A DNA stretch of 64,000 bases from Mycolicibacterium tusciae JS617 (GCF_000243415.2 NZ_KI912270.1:5537837-5601836); one strand, 5' to 3'. Positions 42,224 to 58,953 are shown, counted from the stretch's first letter. Program-made: numbers and translations. The notes: generated by a model not told the origin, from the sequence alone.

Positions 42224-43792
42224 TTACGTACCCTCCCGTGCGGAGCGCAGCTCATGCCCCTTGGTCGTCAGGCATCGGCCGTTCTCGAGATTCCACTGCC
42301 AACCGTGCAGGTTGCAGGTCAACGTGGAGCCTTCCACCACGCCGAACTTCGACAGGTCGGCCTTCAGGTGCGGGCAGCGTCGTTGAATCTCCCAGCCGTC
42401 CAACGTGATGGAGGCGGTGTCGTCATGCGCTTCGGCAAACCAACCGTCGGCGTAGGCGATGCGCTCGTCGGTCAGACACTTGAAGAACGTGTAGAGGTAC
42501 TCGTTGTAACCGCCGACCCGCCACGCCGAAAACCGGGTCGACAAGAAGATCGTATTGACCCAGTCCGGCTCGTTGTCCCGCAGTACCGTACGCACCAGGT
42601 CCGGCGCGATCGCGAAGCCGTATCGGAACTTCTCGTCCGGAATTGGTTCACGGACAGCACGTTTCGGAAAATCCAGCACGACAGATTCGTCGTGGCCGCC
42701 GCCGTTGAGGCGCAGTTCCACCGGATAGCCGATGCCGTCGCAGATCTGGTCGCTGGCCAGCATGATCGGCTCGAAGAGCGTGCGCAGCGGCTCCAGCATG
42801 GACTCGCCCGCCGCGGGCGCCCACTTCGCCTTCTCGGCGGCCAGCACCGGTGCCATCCGCTCGGCGTAGTCGGCGATGTAGGCCGCCTTACCGCTCGTGA
42901 AGATCGCCTGCACCTGGTCGTCGGGCAGGGGATGGTGCAGCGAATTCAACTGTGAGCCAGTGAAATCGGCCGCCGTCCCCGGCATCATCAGCAGCCCGCC
43001 GTCGTGGCCGTTGGTGCGCATCTGCTCGAGGAAGACCACCTGGTCGGGAAAGATGTTGGCGGGATCGCCGTGATCGTCGTTGAGGTCACGCAGCGCTGAA
43101 TCCAAGAAGCACGGCGGCCCCGCGGACGGGATCACCCAGGTCGCCCCCACCTGTGCGATGTACTGGCGGCACCGGTCCATCTGTCGCTGACGTTTCTGTG
43201 TGCCGAACGCTTCCTTGGCGCGCGCAGGCATGTCGTAGACCATCGGATACCAGATGGCGCCCGAGTACTGCAGCATGTGAACGTCGACGGCCCCGAAATC
43301 GGCGTGCACCACATCGAGGTCGACCGGTCGGGCGTCGTTCATGTTGAAGCAGACCGTCTCGCCGTCGTCGACGACAAGGCCGGAGTCCCCGATCGGGCCG
43401 TCCGCAGGCGCGCGCAGCGAGATGATCATCACATCGAGGTCGCCCTTGGGCCCGCTGACGCGGTGTTTGACCGAATCGGTGGTTTCGAAGAACCGGTGGA
43501 ACCCGATCTTCTCCAGTTCCCGGCGCAGATCTGGCACCGGGAAGTCGGGCAGCAGCACCATCGCATCCTTGTTGACGTGCGCGCTCAGGTTCCTCGGGTC
43601 GAAGTGGTCGGCGTGCAGGTGCGAGACGTACAGGTAATCGCAGTCGCCGAGGTCGTCCCAGTCCAACTCGCTGTTGTCGGGGAAGGGGAACCACGACGCG
43701 AAGTACGCCGGGTTGACCCAGGGATCGCACAATATGGCTCCGGCGTTCGTATCTATCCGGAAGCCTGCGTGTCCGACGCTGGTGACCTGCAC
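42224..43792 (-). CDS. Metallo-beta-lactamase-fold / Rieske fusion protein
   Basis: 522 residues. The N-terminal MBL domain resembles UlaG/CMP-Neu5Ac hydroxylase proteins: VGHAGFRIDTNAGAILCDPWVNP, and HLHADH at 58-63 for the metal site. A middle region of about 200 residues has no clear name. The C-terminal Rieske 2Fe-2S domain has CPH (473-475) and CNLH (493-496) ligands. Together this suggests an iron-dependent oxygenase related to CMP-sialate hydroxylase but with the domains in reversed order. Substrate unknown. It lies between an ATPase (38 bases upstream) and a small protein (2 bases downstream). Confidence 0.85.
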   Translation of the reverse strand: MQVTSVGHAGFRIDTNAGAILCDPWVNPAYFASWFPFPDNSELDWDDLGDCDYLYVSHLHADHFDPRNLSAHVNKDAMVLLPDFPVPDLRRELEKIGFHRFFETTDSVKHRVSGPKGDLDVMIISLRAPADGPIGDSGLVVDDGETVCFNMNDARPVDLDVVHADFGAVDVHMLQYSGAIWYPMVYDMPARAKEAFGTQKRQRQMDRCRQYIAQVGATWVIPSAGPPCFLDSALRDLNDDHGDPANIFPDQVVFLEQMRTNGHDGGLLMMPGTAADFTGSQLNSLHHPLPDDQVQAIFTSGKAAYIADYAERMAPVLAAEKAKWAPAAGESMLEPLRTLFEPIMLASDQICDGIGYPVELRLNGGGHDESVVLDFPKRAVREPIPDEKFRYGFAIAPDLVRTVLRDNEPDWVNTIFLSTRFSAWRVGGYNEYLYTFFKCLTDERIAYADGWFAEAHDDTASITLDGWEIQRRCPHLKADLSKFGVVEGSTLTCNLHGWQWNLENGRCLTTKGHELRSAREGT

Positions 43793-43831
43793 TGATGCCC
43801 TTTCTCGCCGATGCGATGCGCGGCATCAAGA

Positions 43832-44572
43832 CTAACCGGCGGCGAACAGGTGCCGCAGATATGCATCGGGTGCGGACATGAAGCGGCGCCAGTGAGCCAC
43901 CATCGGCAGGTCCTCCCAGGTGCTCACGTGGCGGCCGTGCTCGCCGAACTCGAGGATCGTCGCGCCAGGAAACGCCGCGAGCACTGGTGAGTGGGTGGCC
44001 AGCAGGACCTGCGAGCCGTCGGCGACGAGCGAGTCCATCAGCACCATCAACTGCAGGCACGAACCGAACGACAGCGCCGCCTCCGGTTCGTCGAGGATGA
44101 ACAGCCCGCGTTCGGTGTCCCGGGAGGACAGGAACGCCAAAAACGACTCGCCGTGCGATTGCGCGTTGAGTGCTCCGCCGAAGACCTGGTGGGGGATGTC
44201 TTGCGGGGTGTTCCGGTCGACCTCGGTGAACAACTGATGCATGGCTTCGGCCCGCAGGAAGCAGCCCCCGGCGGGCGGGGGGAACTCACCTTGTAGCTGT
44301 ACTGCCCAGTGCAGGTCGCTGTCTTCATCGCCGGCCCGCGGGGTCCAGTGCTTGACGGCTCCGCGAAGCCGTGAGGCCCATGCGGCCGCGACGGCCTCGA
44401 GAACTGTGGACTTACCCGAGCCGTTCTCGCCGACGATCACGGTCACCGGCGCAACGAGCACCAGCGGCTCAACGGCCAGTTGTGAGATGGCCGGGATATC
44501 GAAATACCAAGTATCCGAGGTCTTTTCGCGGTCAACAGAAATTTGCTGCAGAATCAATCGCCGTCCTCCCAT
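43832..44572 (-). CDS. ABC/AAA-type ATPase (SMC-like head)
   Basis: 246 residues. Walker A is VTVIVGENGSGKSTVLEAVA, a signature-like SHGESFLAFLSS follows, then Walker B GLFILDEPEAALS, and the H-loop VLLATHSPVLAAFPGA. There is no membrane or coiled-coil arm, as in the predicted AAA_21/OLD-like small ATPases. It is the first gene of a three-gene minus-strand operon with the MBL-Rieske protein. Function unknown. It is divergent from the acyltransferase gene. Confidence 0.85.
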   Translation of the reverse strand: MGGRRLILQQISVDREKTSDTWYFDIPAISQLAVEPLVLVAPVTVIVGENGSGKSTVLEAVAAAWASRLRGAVKHWTPRAGDEDSDLHWAVQLQGEFPPPAGGCFLRAEAMHQLFTEVDRNTPQDIPHQVFGGALNAQSHGESFLAFLSSRDTERGLFILDEPEAALSFGSCLQLMVLMDSLVADGSQVLLATHSPVLAAFPGATILEFGEHGRHVSTWEDLPMVAHWRRFMSAPDAYLRHLFAAG

Positions 44573-44652
44573 AGATGTAGGCAGTGGTCCATCCGGTCCT
44601 GATTGGCCGCTCCGCCGTAGGGCCCACGCCTCACGCGACTAGGCTGCCTGAT

Positions 44653-45426
44653 GTGGAGCCGGTTTATGGAACAGTCATCCAACTCGCCAGGATGCTCTGG
44701 CGAGTTCAGGGGCTGACGTTCAATGTCACCGGCGTCGAGAACGTGCCAACCGACGGCGGCGCCGTGATCGCCATCAACCACACCGGATACCTCGACTTCA
44801 CCTTCGCCGGCCTGCCCGCCTACCGGCAGAAGCGTGGCCGCAAGGTCCGGTTCATGGCGAAGAAAGAGGTCTTCGACAACAAGGTCACGGGCCCGATCAT
44901 GCGCAGCCTGCGTCACATCGAGGTGGACCGCGACAGCGGCGCCGCGTCCTTCGACGAGGCCTGTCGCAAGCTCAAGGAAGGCGAGCTGGTCGGCGTCTAC
45001 CCGGAGGCCACCATCAGCCGCAGCTTCGAGATCAAAGGGTTCAAATCCGGTGCGGCGCGGATGGCGATCGCCGCCGACGTGCCGATCGTCCCGCACATCG
45101 TCTGGGGCGCCCAGCGCATCTGGACCAAGGGCCACCCCAAGAACATGCGTCGGCCCAAGGTGCCCATCTCGGTGGCCGTGGGCGAGCCGATATATCCGAC
45201 GCTGCCGCCGGTCGAACTGACCGCGCTACTGCACTCACGAATGCAGCACCTGCTCGACCGCGTGCAGGACGACTACGGACCGCATCCACCCGGCGAGTTC
45301 TGGGTGCCGCACCGGCTCGGCGGCGGAGCGCCGACGCTGGCAGAGGCGAACCGGATGGACGCCGAAGAGGCTGCGGAGAAGGCGGCCCGCCGGGAGCAGC
45401 GGGGTCCCACGGGAGCACCGGAGTAG
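44653..45426 (+). CDS. PlsC-type 1-acylglycerol-3-phosphate acyltransferase, copy 1
   Basis: 257 residues from GTG 44653 (MEPVYGTVIQLARMLW). The frame extends to 44584, but the second copy also starts MEPV, which supports this start. Motifs: AINHTGYLDFTFAG (HX4D), GPIMRSLRHIEVDRDSG, VGVYPEATISRSFEIKGFKSGAARMA (substrate-binding PEAT) and VPIVPHIVWGAQRIW. Membrane-associated, transfers an acyl group to lysophosphatidic acid or a related lipid. The tail is charged. A five-base gap separates it from copy 2. Confidence 0.9.
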   Translation: MEPVYGTVIQLARMLWRVQGLTFNVTGVENVPTDGGAVIAINHTGYLDFTFAGLPAYRQKRGRKVRFMAKKEVFDNKVTGPIMRSLRHIEVDRDSGAASFDEACRKLKEGELVGVYPEATISRSFEIKGFKSGAARMAIAADVPIVPHIVWGAQRIWTKGHPKNMRRPKVPISVAVGEPIYPTLPPVELTALLHSRMQHLLDRVQDDYGPHPPGEFWVPHRLGGGAPTLAEANRMDAEEAAEKAARREQRGPTGAPE

Positions 45427-45431
45427 CGCGC

Positions 45432-46193
45432 ATGGAGCCGGTTTTCCGCGGATTGGAGATTGCAGTCAGCACGGCGACCAAAGTCATTGGCTCGCGCATC
45501 ACCTACCTCGGCCTGGAGAACATTCCGGCACACGGCGGCGCCGTCGTCGCGATCAACCACACCAGCTACCTCGACTGGTATCCATCGGCACTCGCCGCAT
45601 ACCAGGTCCGGCGCCGGCTGCGGTTCATGATCAAGTCCGAAATGCAGCAGGTGAAGATCGTCAACTTCCTGATCAAGCACTCCGGGACGATCCCGGTGGA
45701 CCGCGAAGCCGGCGGCGGCGCCTACGCCGTCGCCGTCGAGCGATTACGGGAAGGCGAGCTCGTCGCCGTGTATCCAGAGGCGACGATCAGCCGCAGCTTC
45801 GAGCTCAAGGAGTTCAAGTCCGGCGCGGCGCGGATGGCGCGCGACGCACAGGTGCCGATCATCCCGATGATCGTGTGGGGCACCCAGCGAATGTGGACCA
45901 AGGATCATCCGCGAAACATGGGCCGCAAGAAAATACCCATCACCGTGGCAGTCGGCCCCCACGTCCACGCCGCGGCGACGTTCGACGAGACCAACGCGGC
46001 GATGCGCGAGGCGATGAACAAGCTCCTGCACATGGTCCAAGAGAACTACCCGCATCCCACGGGTGCGTACTGGGTGCCGCACCGTCTGGGCGGATCGGCG
46101 CCGACGACGGACGAGGCCAAGGCGCTCGAGGAAGCCGAGCTCGCCGAACGGGCCCGCAAGCGGGCCCAGCGAGAGACGAAAAGCCGCCGGTGA
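45432..46193 (+). CDS. PlsC-type acyltransferase, copy 2
   Basis: 253 residues, clearly a tandem paralog of the preceding gene (MEPVFRGLEIAVSTATKVIG; AINHTSYLDWYPSALA; VAVYPEATISRSFELKEFKSGAARMA; VPIIPMIVWGTQRMWTKDHPRNM). It keeps HX4D and PEAT. Lysine-rich end TKSRR. Divergence in the acceptor region suggests different lipid preferences. Its stop overlaps the HAD start (GTGA). M. tuberculosis has a similar string of acyltransferases (Rv3814c-Rv3816c). Confidence 0.9.
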   Translation: MEPVFRGLEIAVSTATKVIGSRITYLGLENIPAHGGAVVAINHTSYLDWYPSALAAYQVRRRLRFMIKSEMQQVKIVNFLIKHSGTIPVDREAGGGAYAVAVERLREGELVAVYPEATISRSFELKEFKSGAARMARDAQVPIIPMIVWGTQRMWTKDHPRNMGRKKIPITVAVGPHVHAAATFDETNAAMREAMNKLLHMVQENYPHPTGAYWVPHRLGGSAPTTDEAKALEEAELAERARKRAQRETKSRR

Positions 46194-47005
46194 CCCTGCC
46201 CCTTCTCGTGGCCTCCGATGTGGACGGCACGCTGCTCACCGACGACGACACCGTCACCGCCCGCACGCGCGCCGCGCTGAAGGCGGCCGTGGACTCCGGA
46301 ACCCATTTCGTGCTCGCGACAGGTCGCCCGCCGCGCTGGATCTCACCGGTTGTCGACGCCCTGGGTTTCGCGCCAATGGCGGTGTGCGCCAACGGCGCCG
46401 TGATCTACGACCCGTCGACCGACCGCATCGTGTCGGCCCGCACCCTGTCCGTCGATCTGCTCGGTGAGCTCGCCGAGATCGCCACGCGTGTCATCCCCGG
46501 CGTCGGCCTGGCCGTCGAGCGGGTGGGGCGCAGCGCCCACGACGCCGCCACCCCGCAGTTCGTCAGCTCGCCCGGATACGAGCATGCGTGGCTCAACCCA
46601 GACAACACCGAGGTGTCGTTCGAGGACCTGCTGAGCGCGCCCGCCATCAAGTTGTTGATCCGTAAGGCGGGCGCGCAGAGTGCCGACATGGCCGACACGT
46701 TGGCCAAATACATTGGTGTTCAGGGTGATATCACCTATTCGACCAATAACGGCCTGATCGAGATCATGCCGCTGGGTATCAGCAAGGCCACCGGCATCGC
46801 TGAGCTGGCCGAGCCACTGGGCATCACGGCTCAAGACATCGTCGCCTTCGGCGACATGCCCAACGACGTGCCGATGCTGGGATGGGCCGGCCTCGGGGTG
46901 GCCATGGGCAACGCGCATCCCGATGCGGTGGCTGCCGCCGACGAGGTCACCGCGACGAACGCGGACGACGGTGTCGCACGGGTGCTCGAGCGATGGTGGT
47001 TGTGA
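46190..47005 (+). CDS. HAD-superfamily hydrolase (Cof type)
   Basis: 271 residues, GTG start at 46190 overlapping the previous stop by four bases. HAD motif I LLVASDVDGTLLTDDD, motif II VLATGRPPR, motif III with the Lys in IKLLIRKAG, and motif IV VAFGDMPNDVPMLGWAGLGVAMGNAHPD. A large C2B cap lies between. Probably a sugar-phosphate or nucleotide phosphatase; substrate unknown. Same place as M. tuberculosis Rv3813c. Confidence 0.92.
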   Translation: MTLPLLVASDVDGTLLTDDDTVTARTRAALKAAVDSGTHFVLATGRPPRWISPVVDALGFAPMAVCANGAVIYDPSTDRIVSARTLSVDLLGELAEIATRVIPGVGLAVERVGRSAHDAATPQFVSSPGYEHAWLNPDNTEVSFEDLLSAPAIKLLIRKAGAQSADMADTLAKYIGVQGDITYSTNNGLIEIMPLGISKATGIAELAEPLGITAQDIVAFGDMPNDVPMLGWAGLGVAMGNAHPDAVAAADEVTATNADDGVARVLERWWL

Positions 47006-48622
47006 TCAGGCGGGGCTGATGGCCGGAGTGAACCGCTCAAGTTGGATCGGGGTGTGGTCGGACACCGATTTCGGCAGTTCGGTGGGAATCCCGTCGATGA
47101 CCCGCGTGACGGTTCCGGTCTCGCGGTCGAAGTTCAGCGTGCCGTGCTGGAAGTTCTGCACGACCCACAGCGGCTCCTGGATTTCACCGCTTGTCGGCAG
47201 GCCAAGCGCACCGCGCTCGAAGCCCAGCGAGCCCCAGGCCTTGTAGATCTCGCCGGTGACCGGTTGGGCCCCGCTCGTCGGAGACCAGTAGATCGCGCCG
47301 CGCTCGAAGTTGGCGTACCGCGCCGGACCTTCGCCCGCGGCCTCGGGCGACCTCGCTGCGCCAAGAAGGCTATTCGGACCGCCCATCGACTCCCAGCGCA
47401 TGAAGATCGCACCCCCGCGCAATGTGTCCGCCACGTCGGCCGGACCGGGCGGGCGGTTGAATCGTGCTGCGATATCGCGGATCTGGTCCATCGCAGCGTA
47501 CGCGGCGTTGCCCGGGCATTCGGTGACGCCGACGTCGCGGTGGGTGAAGATGTTGGGCAGGGCCGGGGTGGCACCGAACGGGAATTTGGAGAACGACGTG
47601 CCTGCCGAGGCGAGCACCACCGTGCCCTTCGGGTCGATGTGGTCGAGGCCCAGTCGCCATCCGAGCAGCCTGCCGGTGTTCTGCAGCTGAACCTCGGTCG
47701 GCGGGATCTGGTCGAAGTTGCCCAACATCGCCACACCCCAGGTGTCGCGGTTGAAGCCCCCGGTGTGAGCGCCCTCGACGGGCCTGTCGATTCCGCCCGC
47801 GCGACCCTCGAAGACCTGGCCGTACTTGTCGACCAGTGCGTTGTAGGCGATGTCGCACCACCCCAGCGTGCGGGTGTGGTACTCGTAGATCGATCGGATG
47901 ATGCCGGCCGAATCCTCGGGTGCGTACTCGTTGCTGCCGGCGGTGTGGTGGACGATCCCCGCCCTGATTCCCTTGTCGTACTGTGGGTTTGGGCAACGCA
48001 TTCCCTCATCGGCGCCCCACCCTGCGCGATAGATGATTTGGGGCGGCACGCCGGGTGCCGTGACGGCGGACGGGCGCGGCAACGAATCCACCGGTGCCTG
48101 CGGCGGGCTGATCAGCACGGCGGTGACGTTCTGGGGCAGCGGCTGCTCGACGTTGGCGGGCACGTATCCCAGCACCGGCCGATCATCGGCGGCCTCAGGT
48201 ACCGGGAGGGGCCCGGCACGGGTGAGGGCGATCTGCACCGTGTTGGTGCGGCCGACGAACACCGGTTCGGTTCCGCGCGGCGCGCCCGCGACGGGGGTGT
48301 CGGGCCCGAGCCCCGCCATGGCCTCGGCCTCATACCAGGGCCCCCAGGTGCCGTCGGGCTTTTCGGCCCGGACCCGGGCCGACGTACCGGTGAAGTCCGT
48401 GGCGGTCAATGCGACCAAGGAGAAGGGGGTGTCCTGGTGGATCTCGCGAACGGTCTCGCCGGCGCCGAGGTCGGTCAGCGGCTGCTGCGCGACCTGCGGC
48501 GCTCTGGGTGCGGCCTGGTCATCACTGGCACCCGGAATGCCGTAGATCGCCATCGGCAATACGACAGCCGTCGCCGCAACCGCGGTGAAGAGCATCGACG
48601 GCAAAGAATGGCGAGACGACAC
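47006..48622 (-). CDS. Exported PGRP-type N-acetylmuramoyl-L-alanine amidase with LGFP repeats
   Basis: 538 residues. Signal peptide MSSRHSLPSMLFTAVAATAVVLPMA precedes a region with WGPWYEAEA-type motifs. A PGRP/amidase_2 domain (about 200-390) has zinc ligands in GIVHHTAGSNEY and FTHRDVGVTECPGN, and DIAYNALVDKYGQVFEGRAGG. LGFP repeats at the C-terminus (GGPNSLLGAA, FERGAIYWSP, WGSLGFERGALGLPTSGEIQEP) bind the wall. It would cleave the lactyl-Ala bond of peptidoglycan outside the cell. Corresponds to Rv3811 (csp). Its stop abuts the HAD stop (TGATCA). Confidence 0.92.
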   Translation of the reverse strand: MSSRHSLPSMLFTAVAATAVVLPMAIYGIPGASDDQAAPRAPQVAQQPLTDLGAGETVREIHQDTPFSLVALTATDFTGTSARVRAEKPDGTWGPWYEAEAMAGLGPDTPVAGAPRGTEPVFVGRTNTVQIALTRAGPLPVPEAADDRPVLGYVPANVEQPLPQNVTAVLISPPQAPVDSLPRPSAVTAPGVPPQIIYRAGWGADEGMRCPNPQYDKGIRAGIVHHTAGSNEYAPEDSAGIIRSIYEYHTRTLGWCDIAYNALVDKYGQVFEGRAGGIDRPVEGAHTGGFNRDTWGVAMLGNFDQIPPTEVQLQNTGRLLGWRLGLDHIDPKGTVVLASAGTSFSKFPFGATPALPNIFTHRDVGVTECPGNAAYAAMDQIRDIAARFNRPPGPADVADTLRGGAIFMRWESMGGPNSLLGAARSPEAAGEGPARYANFERGAIYWSPTSGAQPVTGEIYKAWGSLGFERGALGLPTSGEIQEPLWVVQNFQHGTLNFDRETGTVTRVIDGIPTELPKSVSDHTPIQLERFTPAISPA

Positions 48623-48707
48623 GCGCTGATGTTACGTATGTGTCAGTTGTTACCAATGTTTCGACACGGCTCCGGGGCATATCAATCTGGACCCCAACCC
48701 TCAACGC

Positions 48708-48749
48708 AACGGCACCGCAGAGCCCGGGGGAGGCTTCTGCGGTGCCGTT
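48708..48749 (-). terminator. Terminator of erp
   Basis: Perfect 14-base stem: AACGGCACCGCAGA (48708-48721) with TCTGCGGTGCCGTT (48736-48749) and a 14-base loop that can pair further (GCC/GGC). It lies 11 bases after the erp stop on the minus strand. No long T run, an I-shaped mycobacterial terminator. Confidence 0.75.
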
Positions 48750-48760
48750 CGGTGACAGGT

Positions 48761-49681
48761 CTAAGCGCCGGCGCCCGTTGAGGCTCCCGCCGCTGCGGCC
48801 GGGGCCGCTGCTGCTGCCGGGGCTGCGACCGCCGGTGCACCAGCGACTGCCGGTGCGCCCGCGGGCTTGACCGCCGACATGATCGCAGGCATCACCATGC
48901 CCTTGAGCAGGTCAATCGCCTGGCCAGCGCCCAACTGGTTAGCCATGGACGACAGATCGCCGATGATGCCCGTGCTGCCGCCGGTCGCCGGCATGCTCGC
49001 CAGCGATGGGTCGCCCAAGATCGGGTACATGCCCGCGCCGGGATCCAGTCCGATCGGCGCCGAGATCGGGATCTCGCTAGGTGCGGGCAGCGCACCGGTG
49101 GAGATCGGAGTCAGGCCCGGATCGGTGAGCGATGCGGCCGGTGTGGTCAGTCCGGGCGTCGTCAGACCCCCGGCATCTGCAGTCAGCCCGGGGCTGGACA
49201 GCGCTGGATTGGTGAGTGCGGGGTTGGCCAGCGCCGGATCGGTCAGCGACGGTCCGGTCGCGGTGAGGCCGGGAAGGGTCGCACTCGGCGCCGTCAGGCC
49301 AGGCGTGGTCAAGCCCGGTGTGGTGAGCCCTGGCGCCGTAAGTCCCGGTGTCGTGAGGCCCGGTGTCGTCAGAGCAGGAGAGGTCAGACCCGGGGAGGTC
49401 AGCGTCGTCGGCGTGCTGGCGCCGGTACCCGTCAAGACGCCGGTGGGCATTGGCGGCAGGTTGATGCCGAACTGCGAGAGGCCCTGGGAAAGCGCCGATA
49501 TCAGTTCATTGGGCAGGTCGGTAACCCCCGCGGCCTGGACGAACTCGCGGTGCTGCTGCGGCTGCGCGTCGATGCTCGCGGACAATTCGGATACGGCGAC
49601 TACTGCGGCTGGACTCGCGACGGCCAGGGCGGCGACTGCGCTCATGGCTGTCGAGAGCCTGCGTCGACGTCGGTTCGGCAC
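48761..49681 (-). CDS. erp: Exported repetitive protein Erp
   Basis: 306 residues. A positively charged signal peptide (MPNRRRRRLSTAMSAVAALA...) precedes a repeat region of P-G/A-L-T-x pentapeptides (about residues 95-190; 15 or more copies such as PGLTT, PGLTA, PALTN). The C-terminal domain has PIGLDPGAGMYPILGDPSLAS, and a membrane-associated helix DLLKGMVMPAIMSAVK is followed by an Ala/Pro tail. This is the Erp/PirG layout; surface protein needed for envelope integrity and virulence. The repeat number differs between species. Confidence 0.93.
   Translation of the reverse strand: MPNRRRRRLSTAMSAVAALAVASPAAVVAVSELSASIDAQPQQHREFVQAAGVTDLPNELISALSQGLSQFGINLPPMPTGVLTGTGASTPTTLTSPGLTSPALTTPGLTTPGLTAPGLTTPGLTTPGLTAPSATLPGLTATGPSLTDPALANPALTNPALSSPGLTADAGGLTTPGLTTPAASLTDPGLTPISTGALPAPSEIPISAPIGLDPGAGMYPILGDPSLASMPATGGSTGIIGDLSSMANQLGAGQAIDLLKGMVMPAIMSAVKPAGAPAVAGAPAVAAPAAAAAPAAAAGASTGAGA
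49106..49399 (-). repeat. 15-bp coding repeats of erp
   Basis: Degenerate 15-base units encode P[GA]LT[TAS] pentapeptides. The block of seven consecutive units around residues 104-130 is the most regular part. Repeats have drifted at third positions but stay in frame. Length variation by slippage is expected. Confidence 0.8.
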
Positions 49682-49793
49682 GGAAGTCTCCTCAATATAT
49701 GGACTACGTCTGGTAGGTACTCGTACGCGTTCGACGGTACTGGTGTGACTGCTGTGACTGAAGTGGCGATACTGAATTGTGAGCCAATCTTGA

Positions 49794-52982
<3,189 letters not shown>

Positions 52983-52990
<8 letters not shown>

Positions 52991-53522
52991 GAGTCCGCGC
53001 GGGGAGGATGCCGTGCTGGTGGCCGTCCAGTCCGCACTCGCCGATCGGACCGGCGTGCTGACGGGCGCGCGGGCACTGTCCCACTTCGGTGAGCACAGCA
53101 TCGGCTGGCTCGCGGTCGCGGCGCTCGGCGCGCTGCTTGCGCCCGCGAAGCGACGCGCATTCCTCACCGCAGGCGCCGGCGCGTTCGGAGCCCATGCCGC
53201 CGCGGTTCTGATCAAGCGCGTGGTGCGACGCGAACGCCCGCACCACCCCGCGATCGCGGTGAACGTCGGTACTCCGAGCCGGCTGAGCTTCCCTTCGGCG
53301 CACGCGACATCCACCACCGCGGCGTCGATCCTGTTGGGCCGGGTCACCGGTCTTCCGTTGCCTGTGATCCTGGTGCCGCCAATGGCGTTGTCGCGGTTGG
53401 TGCTCGGCGTGCATTATCCGAGTGATGTGCTCACCGGCGTGGCGGTCGGGGCGGTCGTCGCCAAGGCGGTCACCATGGTCACAGAGCGGGCCATGGTCAC
53501 AGAGCGGGCCGAAGGAGTCTGA
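52983..53522 (+). CDS. PAP2-family phosphatase (Rv3807c type, DPPR phosphatase)
   Basis: 179 residues from ATG 52983, overlapping glfT2 by eight bases. PAP2 motifs: KRVVRRERPHH (KX6RP), SFPSAHATSTTAA (PSxH) and SRLVLGVHYPSDVLTG (SRX5HX3D). Hydrophobic helices surround them. In M. tuberculosis this protein dephosphorylates decaprenylphosphoryl-5-phosphoribose for arabinan precursor synthesis. The end carries MVTERA twice, from a tandem 18-base duplication. One base overlaps ubiA (TGATG). Confidence 0.92.
53475..53510 (+). repeat. Tandem 18-bp duplication in the PAP2 gene
   Basis: ATGGTCACAGAGCGGGCC occurs twice head to tail (53475-53492 and 53493-53510), exact copies, so the protein ends with MVTERAMVTERA. 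It is in frame and at the C-terminus, hence probably neutral and recent. Confidence 0.9.
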
Positions 53523-54484
53523 TGAGCATCTCGAGCGAGAGCAGTGCAGGGAGCACGCCGGAGGTGAGCGCTGAGCCGGCGCCGGAGAAGGGCCCGCCGC
53601 GCAATCTCGCCACCGGGCTCATCAAGGCGCTCCGGCCGAGGCAGTGGGTCAAGAACGTCCTGGTGTTCGCCGCGCCGGTGGCCGCGCTCGGTGATGCGCG
53701 CTACGCCTACGACTACCGGGAAGTACTAGTTCGGGTCCTGCTGGCATTCGTGGTGTTCAGCCTGGCCGCATCATGCGTTTACCTGGTGAACGACGCCAGG
53801 GACGTCGAGGCGGACCGAGCGCACCCGACCAAACGATTCCGTCCGATCGCGGCGGGTGTGGTGCCGGAGTGGCTGGCCTACACACTGGCCGCGGTGCTGG
53901 GCGTGGCGTCATTGGCGATCTCCTGGCTGGTGACCCCGAATCTGGCGTTGGTGATCGCGATCTACATCGTGATCCAGCTGGCGTACTGCTTCGGCCTCAA
54001 GCACCAGCCGGTCATCGATATCTGCATCGTCTCGTCGGGCTTCCTGATTCGCGCCATCGCCGGTGGCGTCGCTGCAAATGTGCCGTTGTCCCAATGGTTC
54101 CTGCTGATGATGGCGTTCGGCTCACTGTTCATGGCGGCGGGCAAGCGATACGCCGAACTCCAGCTGGCCGAGCGCACCGGGGCCAAGATCCGCAAGTCGC
54201 TGGAGAGTTACACCAGTTCGTATCTGCGGTTCGTGTGGACGTTGTCGGCGACGGCACTGGTGCTGTGTTACGGCCTCTGGGCATTCGAGCGCGACGACAC
54301 CGGCGGCACTTCCTGGTTCGTGGTGTCGATGGTCCCGTTCGTGATCGCCATCCTGCGCTACGCCGTCGACGTCGACGGTGGAATGGCCGGCGAGCCCGAG
54401 GAGATCGCGTTGAAGGACCGCGTGCTGCAGCTGCTGGCACTGGCGTGGATCGGAACCATCGGTGCCGCCATCTTCCTCAGTTGA
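53522..54484 (+). CDS. ubiA: Decaprenyl-phosphate phosphoribosyltransferase
   Basis: 320-residue UbiA-superfamily membrane prenyltransferase that makes decaprenylphosphoryl-5-phosphoribose (DPPR), the arabinose donor precursor. Nine membrane helices. First Asp-rich motif YLVNDARDVEADRAHPTKRFRPIAAG; second region CFGLKHQPVIDICIVSSGFLIRAIAGGVAA. A cytoplasmic Pro-rich head precedes ALRPRQWVKNVLVFAAP. In M. tuberculosis (Rv3806c) mutations here give ethambutol resistance. It is in the glf-to-aftB operon; aftB starts four bases after the stop. Confidence 0.95.
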   Translation: MSISSESSAGSTPEVSAEPAPEKGPPRNLATGLIKALRPRQWVKNVLVFAAPVAALGDARYAYDYREVLVRVLLAFVVFSLAASCVYLVNDARDVEADRAHPTKRFRPIAAGVVPEWLAYTLAAVLGVASLAISWLVTPNLALVIAIYIVIQLAYCFGLKHQPVIDICIVSSGFLIRAIAGGVAANVPLSQWFLLMMAFGSLFMAAGKRYAELQLAERTGAKIRKSLESYTSSYLRFVWTLSATALVLCYGLWAFERDDTGGTSWFVVSMVPFVIAILRYAVDVDGGMAGEPEEIALKDRVLQLLALAWIGTIGAAIFLS

Positions 54485-54488
54485 CAAG

Positions 54489-58875
<4,387 letters not shown>

Positions 58876-58925
58876 TCGATCCGTTCGTCGGAAAACGACG
58901 AGAACGACCGAAACAACATAGTCGG

Positions 58926-58953
58926 CGGCGGCGATCCTTCGGGGTCGCCGCCG
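58926..58953 (+). terminator. Terminator after fbpA
   Basis: A 12-base stem, CGGCGGCGATCC (58926-58937) with GGGTCGCCGCCG (58942-58953), has one T-G wobble and a TTCG tetraloop. Very stable; no long T run after it. It separates fbpA from fbpD. Confidence 0.8.
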
